Part shown: positions 29,101-43,500 of the stretch, one piece after another
How positions within the stretch are numbered: position 1 is the stretch's first letter
Layout: each line of letters begins with the position of its first letter
Assembly (NCBI RefSeq): GCF_030272615.1
Contig: NC_081410.1
Coordinates: forward strand, 285,819,957 to 285,883,956
Length of the DNA stretch: 64,000 bases
Source of the DNA: Cryptomeria japonica
Lineage: Eukaryota; Streptophyta; Pinopsida; Cupressales; Cupressaceae
Direction: 5' to 3'
Position numbers and translations under genes: made by a program
Notes under the pieces: generated by a model
Databases searched by the model: none
What the model was told of the DNA's origin: nothing
Seen by the model: the letters and a program-made list of their open reading frames with translations, nothing else

Positions 29101-32100
29101 AGAATTGGGAATTGTGTTTTGAAACCTTGTTGTGCCTTTAAACTTTGATTTTGATGTTTTGAAACTGGAGCTTTTGAGCCACACGCTCTTTGAGGCATAA
29201 TTTCTAAAACAGGGTTATAAGAGCACAATGTGCATCAAAATTGAATTTTTATGCTGTTGGCTCTAGAATCAGGGCTTGCATCTTGAAAATTTATTGTCCC
29301 TCAAAACATAGATTTTGATACTCCAAAACTGGGGCTTTCGAGGCACAAGCTTTGAAATGAGGTTCTAAGAGCACGATGTGCACCAAAATCAGATTTTGAC
29401 ACTATTGACTCCAGAATCACGACTTGCATCTTGAAATCTTGTTGTGCCTCCAATCATTGATTTTGATACTCCAAAACTAGGTCTTTTGAGGCACAAGCTC
29501 TGAAATGAGCTTCTAAGATAATGATCTGCATCAAAATGGAATTTTGATGCTACAGGCTCTAGAATAGGGACTTGCTTCTTGAAACCTTGTTGTGCCTCAA
29601 AACATTTATTTTGATGTTCCAAAATCAGGGCTTTCAATGCACAAGCTCCAAAATGAGGTTCTAAGAGCACGATGTACATCAAAATTGCATTTTGATGCTA
29701 CCGACTCTGAAATTGGGACTTGTGTCTTGAAACCTTGTTGTGCCTCCAAACACTAATTTTTACACTCCAAAAATGAGGCTTTTGAGGCATGACCTCCAAA
29801 ATGAGGTTCTAAGAACACCATGTTTGTCAAAATCATGTTTTGACGCAATTAGCTTGAGAATACGGACTTGTGTCTTGAAGCCTTTTTGTGCCTTTAAACA
29901 TTGATTTTGATGTTTTGAAATTGGAGCTTTCGAGCCACATGCTCCAAAACGAGGTTCTAAGAGTATGATGTGCATCAAAATCACATTTTGACACTACAGG
30001 CTCGGGAATAGGGACTTGTTTCTTTAAACCTTGTTGTTCCTCAAAACATTGATTTTGATGTTCCAAAATTAGGGGTTTCAAGGCATAAGCTCCGAAATGA
30101 GGTTCTAAGAGCATGATGTACATACAAATTGCATTTTGATGCTACCGACTCTAGAATTGGGACTTGTGTCTTGAAATCTTGTTGTGCCTCCAAACACTTA
30201 TTTGTATGCTCCAAAAACAAGGCTTTTGAGGCACGACCTCCGAAATGAGGTTCTAAGAACACCATGTTTGTCAAAGTCGTGTTTTGATGCTATCAACTTG
30301 AGAAGCGGGACTTGTGTCTTGAAACCTTGTTTTGCCTTTAAACATTGATTTTGATGTTTTGAAACTGGAGCTTTCGAGCCACATGCTTTGAAATGAGGTT
30401 CTAAGAGCACGATGCACATCAAAATCACATTTTGAGAATACAGGCTCCAGAATAGGGACTTGCATCTTGAAAGCTTGTTGTGCCTCCAAATAGCAATTTT
30501 GATGCTTTGAAATCGAAGATTTTGAGGCATAAGCTCCAAATCAAGGTTCTAAGAGCACAATGTGCATAAAAATCAAATTTGGATGCTAGCGGCTCCACAA
30601 TCAGAACTTGCATCTTAAAACTTTGTTGTGCCTCCAAACATCAATTTTGATGCTCCAAAATCATGGCTTTCAAGGCACAAGCTCCAAAATTAGGTTCTAA
30701 GAGAATGATGTACATCAAAATTGCATTTTGACGCTACCAACTCCAAAATTGGGACTTGTGTCTTGAAACCTTGTTGTGCCTCCAAACACTAATTTTTATG
30801 CTCTAAAAATGAGGCTTTTGAGGTATGACCTCCAAAATGAGGTTCTAAGAACAACATGTTAGTCAGCTTGAGAATTGGGACTTGTGTCTTGAAACCTTAT
30901 TGTGCCTTTAAACATTGATTTTGATGTTTTGAAATTTTAGCTTTCGAGCCACATGCTCTGTAACGAGGTTCTAAGAGCATGATGTGCATCAAAATCATGT
31001 TTTGACACTATAGGCTCTAGAATAGGGACTTGCTTCTTGAAACCTTGTTGTGCCTCAAAACATTGAATTTGATGTTTCAAAATAAGGGGTTTCAAGGAAC
31101 AAGCTTCGAAATGAGGTTCTAAGAGCATGATGTACATAAAAATTACGTTTTGATGCTACTGACTCTAGAATTGGGACTTGTGTCTTGAAACCTTGTTGTG
31201 CCTCCAAACACTAATTTTTATGCTCCAAAAATGAGCCTTTTGAGGTACGACCTCCGAAATGAGGTTCTAAGAACACCATGTTTGTCAAAATCATGTTTTG
31301 ACGCTATCAGCTTGAGAATCGGGACTTGTGTCTTGATACCCTACTGTGCCTTTAAACATTGATTTTGATGTTTTGAAACTGGAGCTTCTAGGCCACATGC
31401 TCTGAAAGGAGGTTCTAAGAGCACGATGTGCATGAAAATTGGGTCTTTCGACGCACAAGCTCCGAAATGAGCTTCTAAGAGAATGATGTGCATAAAAATA
31501 TAATTTTGACTTTACAGGCTCTGGAATAGGGACTTGCTTCTTGAAACCTTGTTGTGCCTCAAAACATTGATTTTGATATTCCAAAATCAGGGCTTTGAAA
31601 TCACAAGCTCCGAAATGAGGTTCTAAGAGCATGATGTACATAAAAATTGTGTTTTCACGCTACTGACTCTGGAATTGGGAATTTTGTCTTGAAACCTTAT
31701 TGTGCCTCCAAACACTAATTTTTATGCTCCAAAAATGAGGGTTTTGAGGCACAACCTCTGAAATGAGGTTCTAAGAACACATCATGTTTGTCAAAACCTA
31801 TTTTGATGCTATCAACTTAAGAATTGGGACTTGTGTCTTGAAACCTTGTTGTGACTTTAAACATTGATTTCGATGTTTTGAAACTGGAGCTTTCAAGCCA
31901 CATGCTCTGAAACGAGGATCGAAGAGCATGACGTGCATCAAAATCATGTTTTGACACTACAGGCTCCAGAATAGGGACTTGCATCTTGAAAGCTTATTGT
32001 GCCTCCAAACACCAATTTTGATGATTTGAAACCGAATATTTTGAGGCATAAGCTCCAAAACTAGGTTCTAAGAGCATGATGCATGTCAAAATCAAGTTTT

Positions 32101-34282
32101 GACGGTGCCAGCTCTAGAATTAGGACTTGCATCTTGAAACCTTCTTGTGCCTCCAAACATCAATTTTGATGCTCCAAAACTGGGGCTTTTGAGGCACAAT
32201 TTTTAAAACAGGGTTCTAAGAGCACAATGTGCCTCAAAATTGAATTTTGATGCTACTGGCTCTAGAATTGAGGCTTGCATCTTGAAACCTTGTTGTGCCT
32301 CAAAACACTAATTTTGATGTTCCAAAACTAGGGCTTTTGAGGCACAAGCTTCGAAATGAGGTTCTAAGAGCATGATGTGCACCAAAATCAGATTTTGATG
32401 CTATTGACACTAGAATCAAGACATGCATCTTGAAACCATGTTGTGCCTCCAAACATTGATTTTGATGCTCCAAAACTAGATCTTTCGAGGCACAACCTTC
32501 GAAATGAGCATGATGTGCATCAAAATGGAATGTTGATGCTACAGGCTCTGGAATAGGGACTTGCTTCTTGAAACCTTGTTGTGCCTCAAAACATTGATTT
32601 TGAGGTTCCAAAATTAGGGTTTTCAAGGCACAAGCTCCAAAATGAGGTTCTAAGAGCACAAAGTACATTAAAATTGCGTTTTGACGCTAGCGACTTTGGA
32701 ATTGGGGCATGTGTCTTGAAACCTTGTTGTGCCTCCAAACAATAATTTTTTTGCTCCAAAAATGAGGCTTTTGAGACACAATCTCTGAAATGAGGTTCTA
32801 AGAACACCATATTTGTCAAAATCATGTTTTGACGCTATCAGCTTGAGAATTGGGACTTGTGTCTTGAAACCTTGGTGTGCCTTTAAAGATTGATTTTGAT
32901 GTTTCGAAACTGGAGCTTTCAAGCCACACGCTCTGAAACAAGGTTCTAAAAGCATGAAATCACATTTTGACACTATAGGCTCTATAATAGGGACTTGCAT
33001 CTTGAAAGCTTGTTGTGCCTCAAAACACTGAATTTGATGCTTTGAAAACGGGAGGCAGAAGCTTCTAAATGAGGTTCTAAGAGCACGATATGCACCAAAA
33101 TCAGATTTTGATGCTATTGACTCTAGAACCAGGACTTGCATCTTGAAACCTTGTTGTGCCTCCACACATTGATTCTGATGTTTTGAAACTGGAGCTTTCG
33201 AGCCACATGCTCTGAAATGAGGTTCTAAGAACGCGATGTGCATCAAAATCACATTTTGACACTACAGGCTCCGGAACAAGAACGTCTTGAAAGCTTGTTG
33301 TGCCTGCAAACACCAATTTTGATGCTTCGAAGCTAAAGATTTTGAGGCATAAGCTCCAAAATAAGGTTCTAAGTGCATGATGTGCATCAAAATCAAAATT
33401 TGATGCTACCGGTTTGAGTATCAAGACTAGCATCTTGAAACCTCATTGTGCCTCAAAACATCGATTTTGATGCTCCAAAACTGGGGCTTTTGAGGCACAA
33501 TTTCTAAAACAATGTTCTAAGAGCACAATGTGCATCAAAATTGAATTTTGATGGTATTGGTTCTAGAATCAGGGCTTGCATCTTGAAACCTTGTTGTGCC
33601 TCAAAACACTAATTTTGATGCTCTGAAACCAGGGCTTTTGAGTTTCAAGCTTCAAAATGAGGTTCTAAGAGCACGATGTGCACCAAAATCATATTTTGAT
33701 GCTACTGGCTCTAGAATCGGGACTTGCATCTTGAAACCTTATTGTGCCTCAAAACATTGATTTTGATGTTCTAAAATTAGGGCTTTCAAGGTACAAGCTC
33801 CGAAATGAGTTTCTAAGAGCATGATGTACATAAAATTTTTGTTTTGATGCTACAGACTCTGGAATTGGGATTTGTGTCTTGAAACCTTGTTGTGCCTCCA
33901 AACACTAATTTTTATGCTCCAAAAATGAGGCTTTTGAGGCACAACCTATGAAATGGGGTTCTAAGAACACCATGTTTGTCAAAATCTTGTTTTGATGCTA
34001 TCAGGTTGAAAATCGGGACTTGTGTCTTGAAACCTTGTTGTGCCTGTAAACATTGATTTTGATGTTTCCAAACTGGAGCTTTCGAGAGACTCTGAAAGGA
34101 GGCTCTAAGAGCACGAAGTGCATCAAAATTGTGTTTTGACACTATAGGCTCCGAAATAGAGACTTACATCTTAGAAGCTTGTTTTGCCTCCAAACATTCA
34201 TTTGGATGCTTCAAAACCAAATATTTTGAGGCATAAGCTCCAAAACAAGGTTCTCAAAGCACGATGTGCATCAAAATCAAAT

Positions 34283-34566
34283 TCTAACGCTACCGGCTCC
34301 AGAATCAGGACTTGCATCTTGAAACCTTGTTGTTCCTCTAAACATAGATTTTGATACTCCAAAATTGGGGCTTTTGAGGCACAATGTCTAAAACAAGGTT
34401 CTAAGAGCACAATATGCATCAAAATCTAACGCTACCGGCTCCAGAATCAGGACTTGCATCTTGAAACCTTGTTGTTCCTCTAAACATAGATTTTGATACT
34501 CCAAAATTGGGGCTTTTGAGGCACAATGTCTAAAACAAGGTTCTAAGAGCACAATATGCATCAAAA
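34283..34566. repeat. Apparently identical 142-bp local duplication in the array
   Basis: Two adjacent copies beginning 'tctaacgctaccggctcc' (34283 and 34425) show no difference by eye over 142 bp, including rare variants such as 'ttgttcctctaaacatag'. Neighbouring same-type monomers usually differ at many positions, so this is a recent event. Confidence 0.88.
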
Positions 34567-37500
34567 TTGAATTTTGATGCTACTAGCTCTAGAATTGGGG
34601 CTTGCATCTTGAAACCTTGTTGTGACTCAAAACACTAATTTTGATGCTCCGAAAAATGGGGCTTTCTTGGCACAAGCTTCGAAATGAGGTTCTAAGACCA
34701 TGATGTGCGCCAAAATAAGATTTTGACGCTATTGACTCTAGAATCGGGACTTGCATCTTGAAACCTTGTTGTGCCTCCAAACATTAATTTTGATCCTCCA
34801 AAAATGGGTCTTTCAAGGCACAAGCTCTGAAATGAGCTTCTAAGAGAATGATTTTCATGCTATTGACTCTAGAATTGAGACTTGCATCTTGAAACCTTGT
34901 TGTGCCTCCAAACATTAATTTTGATGCTCCAAAACTGGGTCTTTGAAGGCACAAGCTCCGAAATGAGCTTCTAAGAGAATGATGTACATCAAATTGGAAT
35001 TTTTATGCTATAGGATCCAGAATAGGGACTTGCTTCTTGAAACCTTGTTATGCCTCAAAACATTGATTTTGATGTTCCAAAATTAGGGCTTTCAAGGCAC
35101 AAGCTCCAAAATGAGGTTCTAAGAGCACAATGTAGATCAAAATTGTCTTTTGACGTTACCAACTCTAGAATTGGGATTTGTGTCTTGAAACCTTGTTGTG
35201 TCGCCAAACACTAATTTTTATGCTCCAAAAATGATGCTTTTGAGGCACAACCTCCGAAATGAGGTTCTAAGAACACCATGTTTGTCAAAATCGTGTTTTG
35301 ATGCCATCAGCTTGAGAATCAGGACTTTTATAGTGAAACCTTGTTGTTCCTTTAAACATTGATTTTAATGTTTTGAAACTAGAGCTTTTGAGCCACACGC
35401 TCCAAAATGAGGTTCTAAGAGCACGATGTGCATCAAAATCATGTTTTGACACTATGGGCTCCGGAATAGGAACTTGCATCTTGAACAGTTGTTGTGCCTC
35501 CAAACACCAATTTTGATGCTTCGAAACCGAAGATTTTGAGGCATAAGCTCCAAAACAAGGTTCCAAGAGGATGATGTGCCTCAAAATCAAATTTTCATGC
35601 TACCGGCTCCAAAATAAAGACTTGCATCAAGAAACCTTGTTGTGGCTCCAAAAATCAATTTTGGTGATCCAAAACTGGAGCTTTTGAGGCACAATTTCTA
35701 AAACAGGTTTCTAAGACCACAATGTGCATCAAAATTGAATTTTGATGCTACTAGCTCTAGAATTGGGGCTTGCATCTTGAAACCTTGTTGTGGCTCAAAT
35801 CACTAATTTTTGTGCTCCAAAATCAGATTTTGAAGCTATTGACTCTAGAATCGGGACTTGTATCTTGAAACCCTGTTGTGCCTCCAAACATTGATTTTGA
35901 TGCTCCAAAACTGGGTCTTTCAAGGCACAAGATCTGAAATGAGCTTCTAGGAGAATGATGTGCGTCAAAATGGAATTTTGACACTGCAGGCTCCAAAATA
36001 GGTACTTGCTTCTTCAAACCTTGTTGTGCCTCAAAACATTGATTTTAATGTTCCAAAATTAGAGCTTTCAAGGCACAAGCTCCGAAATGAGGTTCTATGA
36101 GCATGATGTACATCAAAATTGTGTTTTGACACTACCGATTCTGGAATTGGGACTTGTGTCTTGAAACCTTGTGGTGCCTCCAAACACTAATTTTTATGCT
36201 CCAAGAACGAGACTTTTGAGGCACAACCTTCGAAATGAGATTCTAAGAACACCACGTTTGTAAAAAACATTTTTTGACGCTATCAACTTGAGAATCGGGA
36301 GTTGTGTCTTGAATCCTTCTTGTGTCTTTAAACATTGATTTTGATGTTTTGACACTATTGCTTTTGAGCCACATGCTCTAAAACGAGGTTCTAAGAGCAC
36401 GATGTGCATCAAAATCACATTTGGACACTATAGGCTCTAGAATAGGAACTTGTGTCTCAAAATCTTGTTATGCCTCCAAACACCAATTTTGATGCTTCGA
36501 AACTGAAGAGTTTGAGGCATAAGCTCCAAAAAAAGGTTCTAAGAGCACGATGTGTGTCAAAATCATATTTTGACGCTACCGGCTGCAAAATTAGGACTTG
36601 CATCTTGAAACCTTGTTGTGCCTCCAAACATCGATTTTGATGCTCCAAAGTTGGGGCTTTTGAGGTCTAATTTATAAACCAAGCTTCTAAGAGCACAATG
36701 TGCATCAAAATTGAATTTTGATGCTACTAGCTCTAGATTCTGGCTTGCATCTTGAAACCTTGTTGTGCCTCCAAACACAAATTTGGATGCTTCAAAACTG
36801 GGGCGTTCAAGGCACAAGCTTCGAAATGAGGTTCTAAGAGCACGATGTACACCAAAATCAGATTTTGACGCTATTGACTCTAGTATTAGGACATGCTTCT
36901 TGAAACCTTGTTGTGCCTCCAAACATTTATTTTGATGCTCCAAAACTCGGTCTTTTGATGCAAATGCTTTGAAATGAGCTTCTAAGAGAATGATGTGCTT
37001 CAAAATGGAATTTTGACGCTACAGGCTCCAGAATAGGGGCTTGCTTCTTGAAACCTTGTTGTGCCTCAAAATATTGATTTTGATGTTCCAAAATCAGGGC
37101 TTTCAAGGCACAAGCTCTAAAATGAGGTTCTAAGAGCATGATGTACATCAAAATTGCGTTGTGAAGCTACCAACTCTGGAATTGGGACTTGTGTCTTGAA
37201 ACCTTGTTGTGCCTCCAAACACTAATTTTTATGCTCCAAAAATTAGGCTTTTGAGTCATGACCTCTGAAATAAGGTTCTAAGAACACCATGTTTGTCAAA
37301 ATCGTGTTTTGACGCTATCAGCATGAGAATCGAGACTTGTGTCTTGAAACCTTGTTGTGCGTTTAAAACTTGATTTTGATGTTTTGAAACTAGAGCTTTT
37401 GAGCCACACACTCCGAAATGAGGTTCTAAGACCTTGACGTGCATCAAAATCACATTTTGACACTACAGGCTCCAGAATAGGGACTTGCATCTTGAAAGAT

Positions 37501-40500
37501 TGTTGTGCCTCCAAACACCAATTTTGAGGCATAAGCTCCAAAACAAGGTTCTAAGAGCACAATGTTCCAAAACTTGGGCTTTAGAGGTACAATTTCTAAA
37601 ACATGGTTCTAAGAGCACAATGTGCATCAAAAATGAATTTTGATACTACTGGCTCTAGAATTAGGGCTTGCATCTTGAAACCTTGTTGTGCCTCAAAAAA
37701 TTGATTTTGATGCTCTGAAACCGGGGCTTTTGAGGCACAAGCTTCGAAATGAGGTTCAAAGAGCACGATGTGCCCCAAAATCAGATTTTGACGCTATTGA
37801 GTCTAGAATCAGGAATTGCATCTTGAAATCTTGTTGTGCCTCCAAACATTGATTTTGATGCTCCAAAACTAGATCTTTCAAGGCACAAGCTCCGAAATGA
37901 GGTTCTAAGAAAATGATGTGAGTCAAAATGTAATTTTGATGCTACAGGCTCCGGAATAGGGACTAGCTTTTTGAAACCTTGTTGTGCCTCAAAACATTGA
38001 TTTTGATGTTCTAAAATCAGGGCTTTCAAGGCACAAGCTCCAAAATGAGGTTTTAAGAGCATGATGTACATCAAAAGTGCATTTTGACTCTATCAACTCT
38101 GGAATTGGAACCTTGTTCTGCCTTCAAACACTAATTTTTATGCTCAAAAAATGAGGCTTTTGAGGCACGACCTCCGGAATGAGTTTCTAAGAACACCATA
38201 TTTGTCAAAATCATGTTTTGACACTATCAGCCTTAGAATCGAGACTTGTGTTTTGAAACCTTGTTGTGCATTTAAAACTTGATTTTGTTGTTTTGAAACT
38301 GGAGCTTTCGAGCCACACACTCTGAAATGAGGTTCTAAGACCACGACATGCATCAAAATCACGTTTTGACACTACAGGCTCCGGAATAGGGACTTGCATT
38401 TTGAAAGATTGTTGTGCCTCCAAACACCAATTTTGATGCTTTGAAATGGAATATTTTGAGGCATAAGCTCCAAAACAAGGTTCTAAGAGCACAATGTTCC
38501 AAAACTTGGGCTTTTGAGGCACAATTTCTAAAACATGGTTCTAAGAGCACAATGTGCATCAAAAATGAATTTTGATGCTACTGGCTCTAGAATCGGGGCT
38601 TGCATCTTGAAACCTTGTTGTGCCTCAAAACACTGATTTTGATGCTCTAAAATTGGGGCTTTTGAGGCACAAGATTCAAAATGAAGTTCTAAGAGCACGA
38701 TGTGTGCCAAAATCAGATTTTGACGCTATTGAGTCTAGAATCGGAACTTGCATCTTGAAATCTTGTTGTGCCTCCAAACATTGATTTTGATGCTCCAAAA
38801 TGGAGTCTTTCGAGGCACAAGCTCTGAAATGAGGTTCTAAGTGAATGATGTGAGTCAAAATGGAATTTTGACGCTACAGGCTCCAGAATAGGGACTTGCT
38901 TTTTGAAACCTTGTTGTGACTCAAAACATTGATTTTGATGTTCTAAAATCGGGGCTTTCAAGGCACAAGCTCCAAAATGAGGTTTTAAGAGCACGATGTA
39001 CATCAAAAGTGCATTTTGATGCTACCGACTTTGGAATTGGATCTTGTGTCTTGAAACCTTTTTGTGCCTCCAAACACTAATTTTTACGCTCCAAATATGA
39101 GGCTTTTGAGGCACGACCTCCGAAATGAGTTTCTAAGAAGACCATATTTGTCAAAATCATGTTTTGATGCTATCAGCTTGAGAGTCATGACTTGTGTCTT
39201 GAAAGCTTGTTGTGCTTTTAAACATTGATTTTGATGTTTCAAACTAGAGCTTTCGAGCCACATGCTCTGAAATGAGGTTCTAAGAGCACAATGTGCATCA
39301 AAATCACATTTTGACACTACAGGCTCTAGAATAGGGACTTGCGTCTTGCAATCTTGTTGTGCCTCAAAAAACCAATTTTGATACTTCAAAACTGAATATT
39401 TTAAGGCATAAGCTTGAAAACAAGGTCCTAAGAGCATGATGTGCATAAAAGTCAAATTTGGATGCTACCAGCTCCAGAATCAGGACTTGCATCTTGAAAC
39501 CTTGTTATGCCTCCAAAACTAGTTGTGATGCTCCAAAACTGGGGCTTTTGAGGCACAATTTTTAAAATAGGGTTCTAACAGCACAATGTGCATCAAAATT
39601 TGATGCTACTGGCTCTAGAATCGGGGCTTGCATCTTGAAACATTGTTGGGCCTCAAAACACTGATTTTGATGCTCTGAAATCAGGGCTTTCGAGGCACAA
39701 GCTTTGAAATGAGGTTCTAAGAGCACGATGTGCGCCAAAATCAGTTTTTAATGCTATTGACTGTAGAATCAGGAGTTCTATCTTCAAACCTTGTTGTGCC
39801 TCCAAACATTGATTTTGATGCTCCAAAACTGGGTCTTTCAAGGCACAAGTTCCAAAATGAGCTTCTAAGAGAATGATGTGCATCAAAATTCCATTTTGAG
39901 ACTAGAGGCTCTTGAATATAGACTTGCTGCTTGAAACCTTGTTGTGCCTCCAAAAATTGATTTTGATGTTCCAAAATTAGGGCTTTCAAGGAACAAGCTC
40001 CGAAATGAGGTTCTAAGAACACCATGTTTGTCAAAATCTTGTTTTGACGCAATCAGCTTAAGAATCAGGAGTTGTGTTTTGAAACCTTGTTGTGCCTTTA
40101 AACATTGATTTCGATGTTTTGAAACTGGAGCTTTCAAGCCACACACTCCGAAATGAGGTTCTAAGAGCACGATGTGCATCAAAATCACGTTTTGACACTA
40201 CAGACTCCAGAATAGGGACTTGCGTCTTGAAAGCTTGTTGTGCCTCCAAACACCAATTTTGATGATTTGAAACTGAAGATTCTGAGGCATAAGCCTTAAA
40301 ACAAGGTTCTAAGAGCATGATGTGCATCAAAATTAAATTTTGACGCTACCGGCTCCAGAATAAGGACTTGAATCTTAAAACCTTGTTGTGCCTCCTAACA
40401 TCAATTTTGATGCTAAAAAATTGGGGCTTTTCAGGCACATTTTCTAAAATAGGGTTCTAAGAGCTCAATGTGAATCAAAATTGAATTTTGATGCTATTGG

Positions 40501-43500
40501 CTCTAGAATCAGGGCTTGTATCTTGAAACCTTGTTGTTCCTCAAAACACTGATTTTGATGCTCCGAAATAGGGGCTTTTGAGGCACAAGCTTCAAAATCA
40601 GGTTCAAATAGCACGATGTGCGCCAAAATCAAATTTTAACGCTATTGACTCTAGAATGGGGACTTGCATCTTGAAACCTTGTTGTACCTCCAAACATTGA
40701 TTTTGATGCTCCAAAACTGGGTCTTTTGAGGCACAAGCTCCGAAATGAGCTTCTAAGAGAATGATGTGCATCAAAATGGAATTTTGACGCTACAGGCTTC
40801 AGAATAGGGACTTCCTTCTTGAAACATTATTATGCCTCAAAACATTGGTTTTGATGTTCCAATATCAGGGCTTACAAGGCACAAGCTCCGAAATGAGGTT
40901 CTAAAAACATGATGTAAATCAAAATTGCATTTTGACGCTACCGACTCTAGAATTGGGATTTCTGTCTTGAAACCTTGCTTAGCCTCCAAACACTAATTTT
41001 TATGCTCCAAAAATGAGGCTTTTGAGGTAGAACCTCTGAAATGAGGTTCTAAGAACACCATGTTTGTCAAAATCGTGTTTTGACGCTATCAACTTGAAAA
41101 TCGGGACTTGTGTTTTGAAACCTTGTTGTGTCTTTAAACATTGATTTTGATGGACTGAAATCGGGGCTTTCGAGGCACAAGCTTTGAAATGAGGTTCTAA
41201 GAGCATGATGTTCGCCAAAATTAGATTTTGACACTATTCACTCTAGAATCAGGACATGCATCTTGAAACCTTGTTGTGCCTCCAAATATTGATTTCGACG
41301 CTCCAAAACTGGGTCTTTTGAGGCACAAGCTTCGAAATGAGGTTCTAAGAGCATGATGTGTGCCAAAATCAGATTTTGACGCTATTGAATATAGAATCAA
41401 AACTTGCATCTTTAAACCTTGTTGTGCCTCCAAACATTGATTTTGATGCTCCAAACCTGGTTCTTTCAAGGCACAAGCTCCGAAATGAGCTTCTAAGAGA
41501 ATGATGTGTGTCTAAATGGAATTTTGACGCTACAGGCTCCGGAATAGGGACTTGCTTCTTGAAACCTTGTTGTGCCTCAAAACATTGATTTTGATGTTCC
41601 AAAGTCAGGGATTTCAAGGCACAAGCTCCAAAATTAGGTTCTAAGAGCATGATGTACATCAAAATTGCATTTTGATGCTATCGACATTGAGATTGAGGCA
41701 GAACCCTCGAAATGAGGTTCTAAGAACACCATGTTTTTCAAAATCGTGTTTCGACGCTATCAGCTTGAGAATCAGGACTTGTGTCTTGAAACCTTGTTGT
41801 GCCTCAAAACATTTATTTGATGTTTTGAAACTAGATCTTTTGAGCCACAAGCTCCGAAATGAGGTTCTAAGAGCGTTATGTGCATGAAAACAAGGTTCTA
41901 AGAGCACGATGTGCTCCAAAACAAGGTTCTAAGAGCATGATGTGGGTCAAAATCAAATTTTGATGCTACCGACTCCAAAATCAAGACTTGCATCTTCAAA
42001 CCTTATTGCGCCTCCAAACATCGATTTTGATGCTCCAAAACTAGGGCTTTTGAGGCACAATTTCTAAAATAGCATTCTAAGAGTACAATGTGGATCAAAA
42101 TTGAATTTTGATGCTACTGGCTGTAGAATCGGGGCTTGCATCTTGAAACCTTGTTGTGCCTCAAAACACTGAATTTGATGCTCCAAAATAGGGGCTTTCG
42201 AGGCACAAGCTTTGAAATGAGGTTCTAAGAGCACAATGTGCGCAAAAATCATATTTTGACGCTATTGACTCTAGAATCAGGACTTGCACCTTGAAACCTT
42301 GTTGTGCTTCCAAACATTGATTTTGATGCTCCAAACTTGGGTATTTCGAGGCACAAGCTCTGAAATGAGCTTTTAAGAGAATGATGTCCGCCAAAATGGA
42401 ATTTTAACTCTACAGGCTCCAGAATAGGGACTTGCTTCTTGAAACCTTGTTGTGCCTCAAAACATTGATTTTGATGTTTCAAAATTAGGGCTTTCAAAGG
42501 CACAAACACTAATTGCGACTTGTGTCTTGAAACCTTGTTGTGCCTCCAAAGAATAATTTTTATGCTCCAAAAATGAGGCTTTTGAGGCATAACATCCGAA
42601 ACGAGGTTCTAAGACCAGGACATACATCAAATTCATGTTTTGACACTACAAGCTCCGGATTAGGGACATCTTGAAAGCTTGTTGTTCCTTGAAACACTAA
42701 TTTTGATGCTTTGAAACTGAATATTTTGAGGCATAAGCTCCAAAACAAGGTTCTAAGAGCACAATCAGCATGAAAATAAAATTTTGACGCTATCGGCTCT
42801 AGAATCAGGACTTGCATCTTGAAACCTTGTTGTGCCTCCAAAAATTGATTTTGATGCTTCAAAATTGGGGCTTTTGAGACACAATTTCTATAACAAGGTT
42901 CTAAGAGTACAATGTGCATCAAAATTGAATTTTGATGCTACGGCCTCTAGAATTAGGGCTTGCATCTTGAAACCTTGTTGTGCCTCAAAAAACTAATTTT
43001 GGTGCTCCAAAACTAGGGCTTTCGAGGCACAAGCTTTGGAATGACGTTCTAAGAGCAGGGTGTGCGCCAAAATTAGATTTTGAAGCAATTGACTCTAGAA
43101 TCGACACTTGCATCTTCAAACTTTGTTGTGCCTCCAAACATTGATTTTGATGCTCCAAAATTGGGTCTTTCGAGGCACAAACTCCGAAATGAGCCTCCAA
43201 GTGAATGATGTGCATCAAAATTGAATTTTGACGCTACAGGCTCTGAAATAGGGACTTGCTTCTTGAAACCTTCTTGTGTCTCAAAACATTGATTTTGATG
43301 TTCCAAAATCAAGGCTTTGAAGGCACAAGCTCCAAAATGAGGTTCTAAGAGCATGATGTACATCAAAATTATGTTTTGATGCTATCGAATTTGGAATTAG
43401 GATTTGTGTTTTGAAACCTTGTCGTGCCTCCAAACACTAATTTTTATGCTACAAAAATGAGGCTTTTGAGGCACAACCTCCGAAATGAGGTTCTAAGAAC

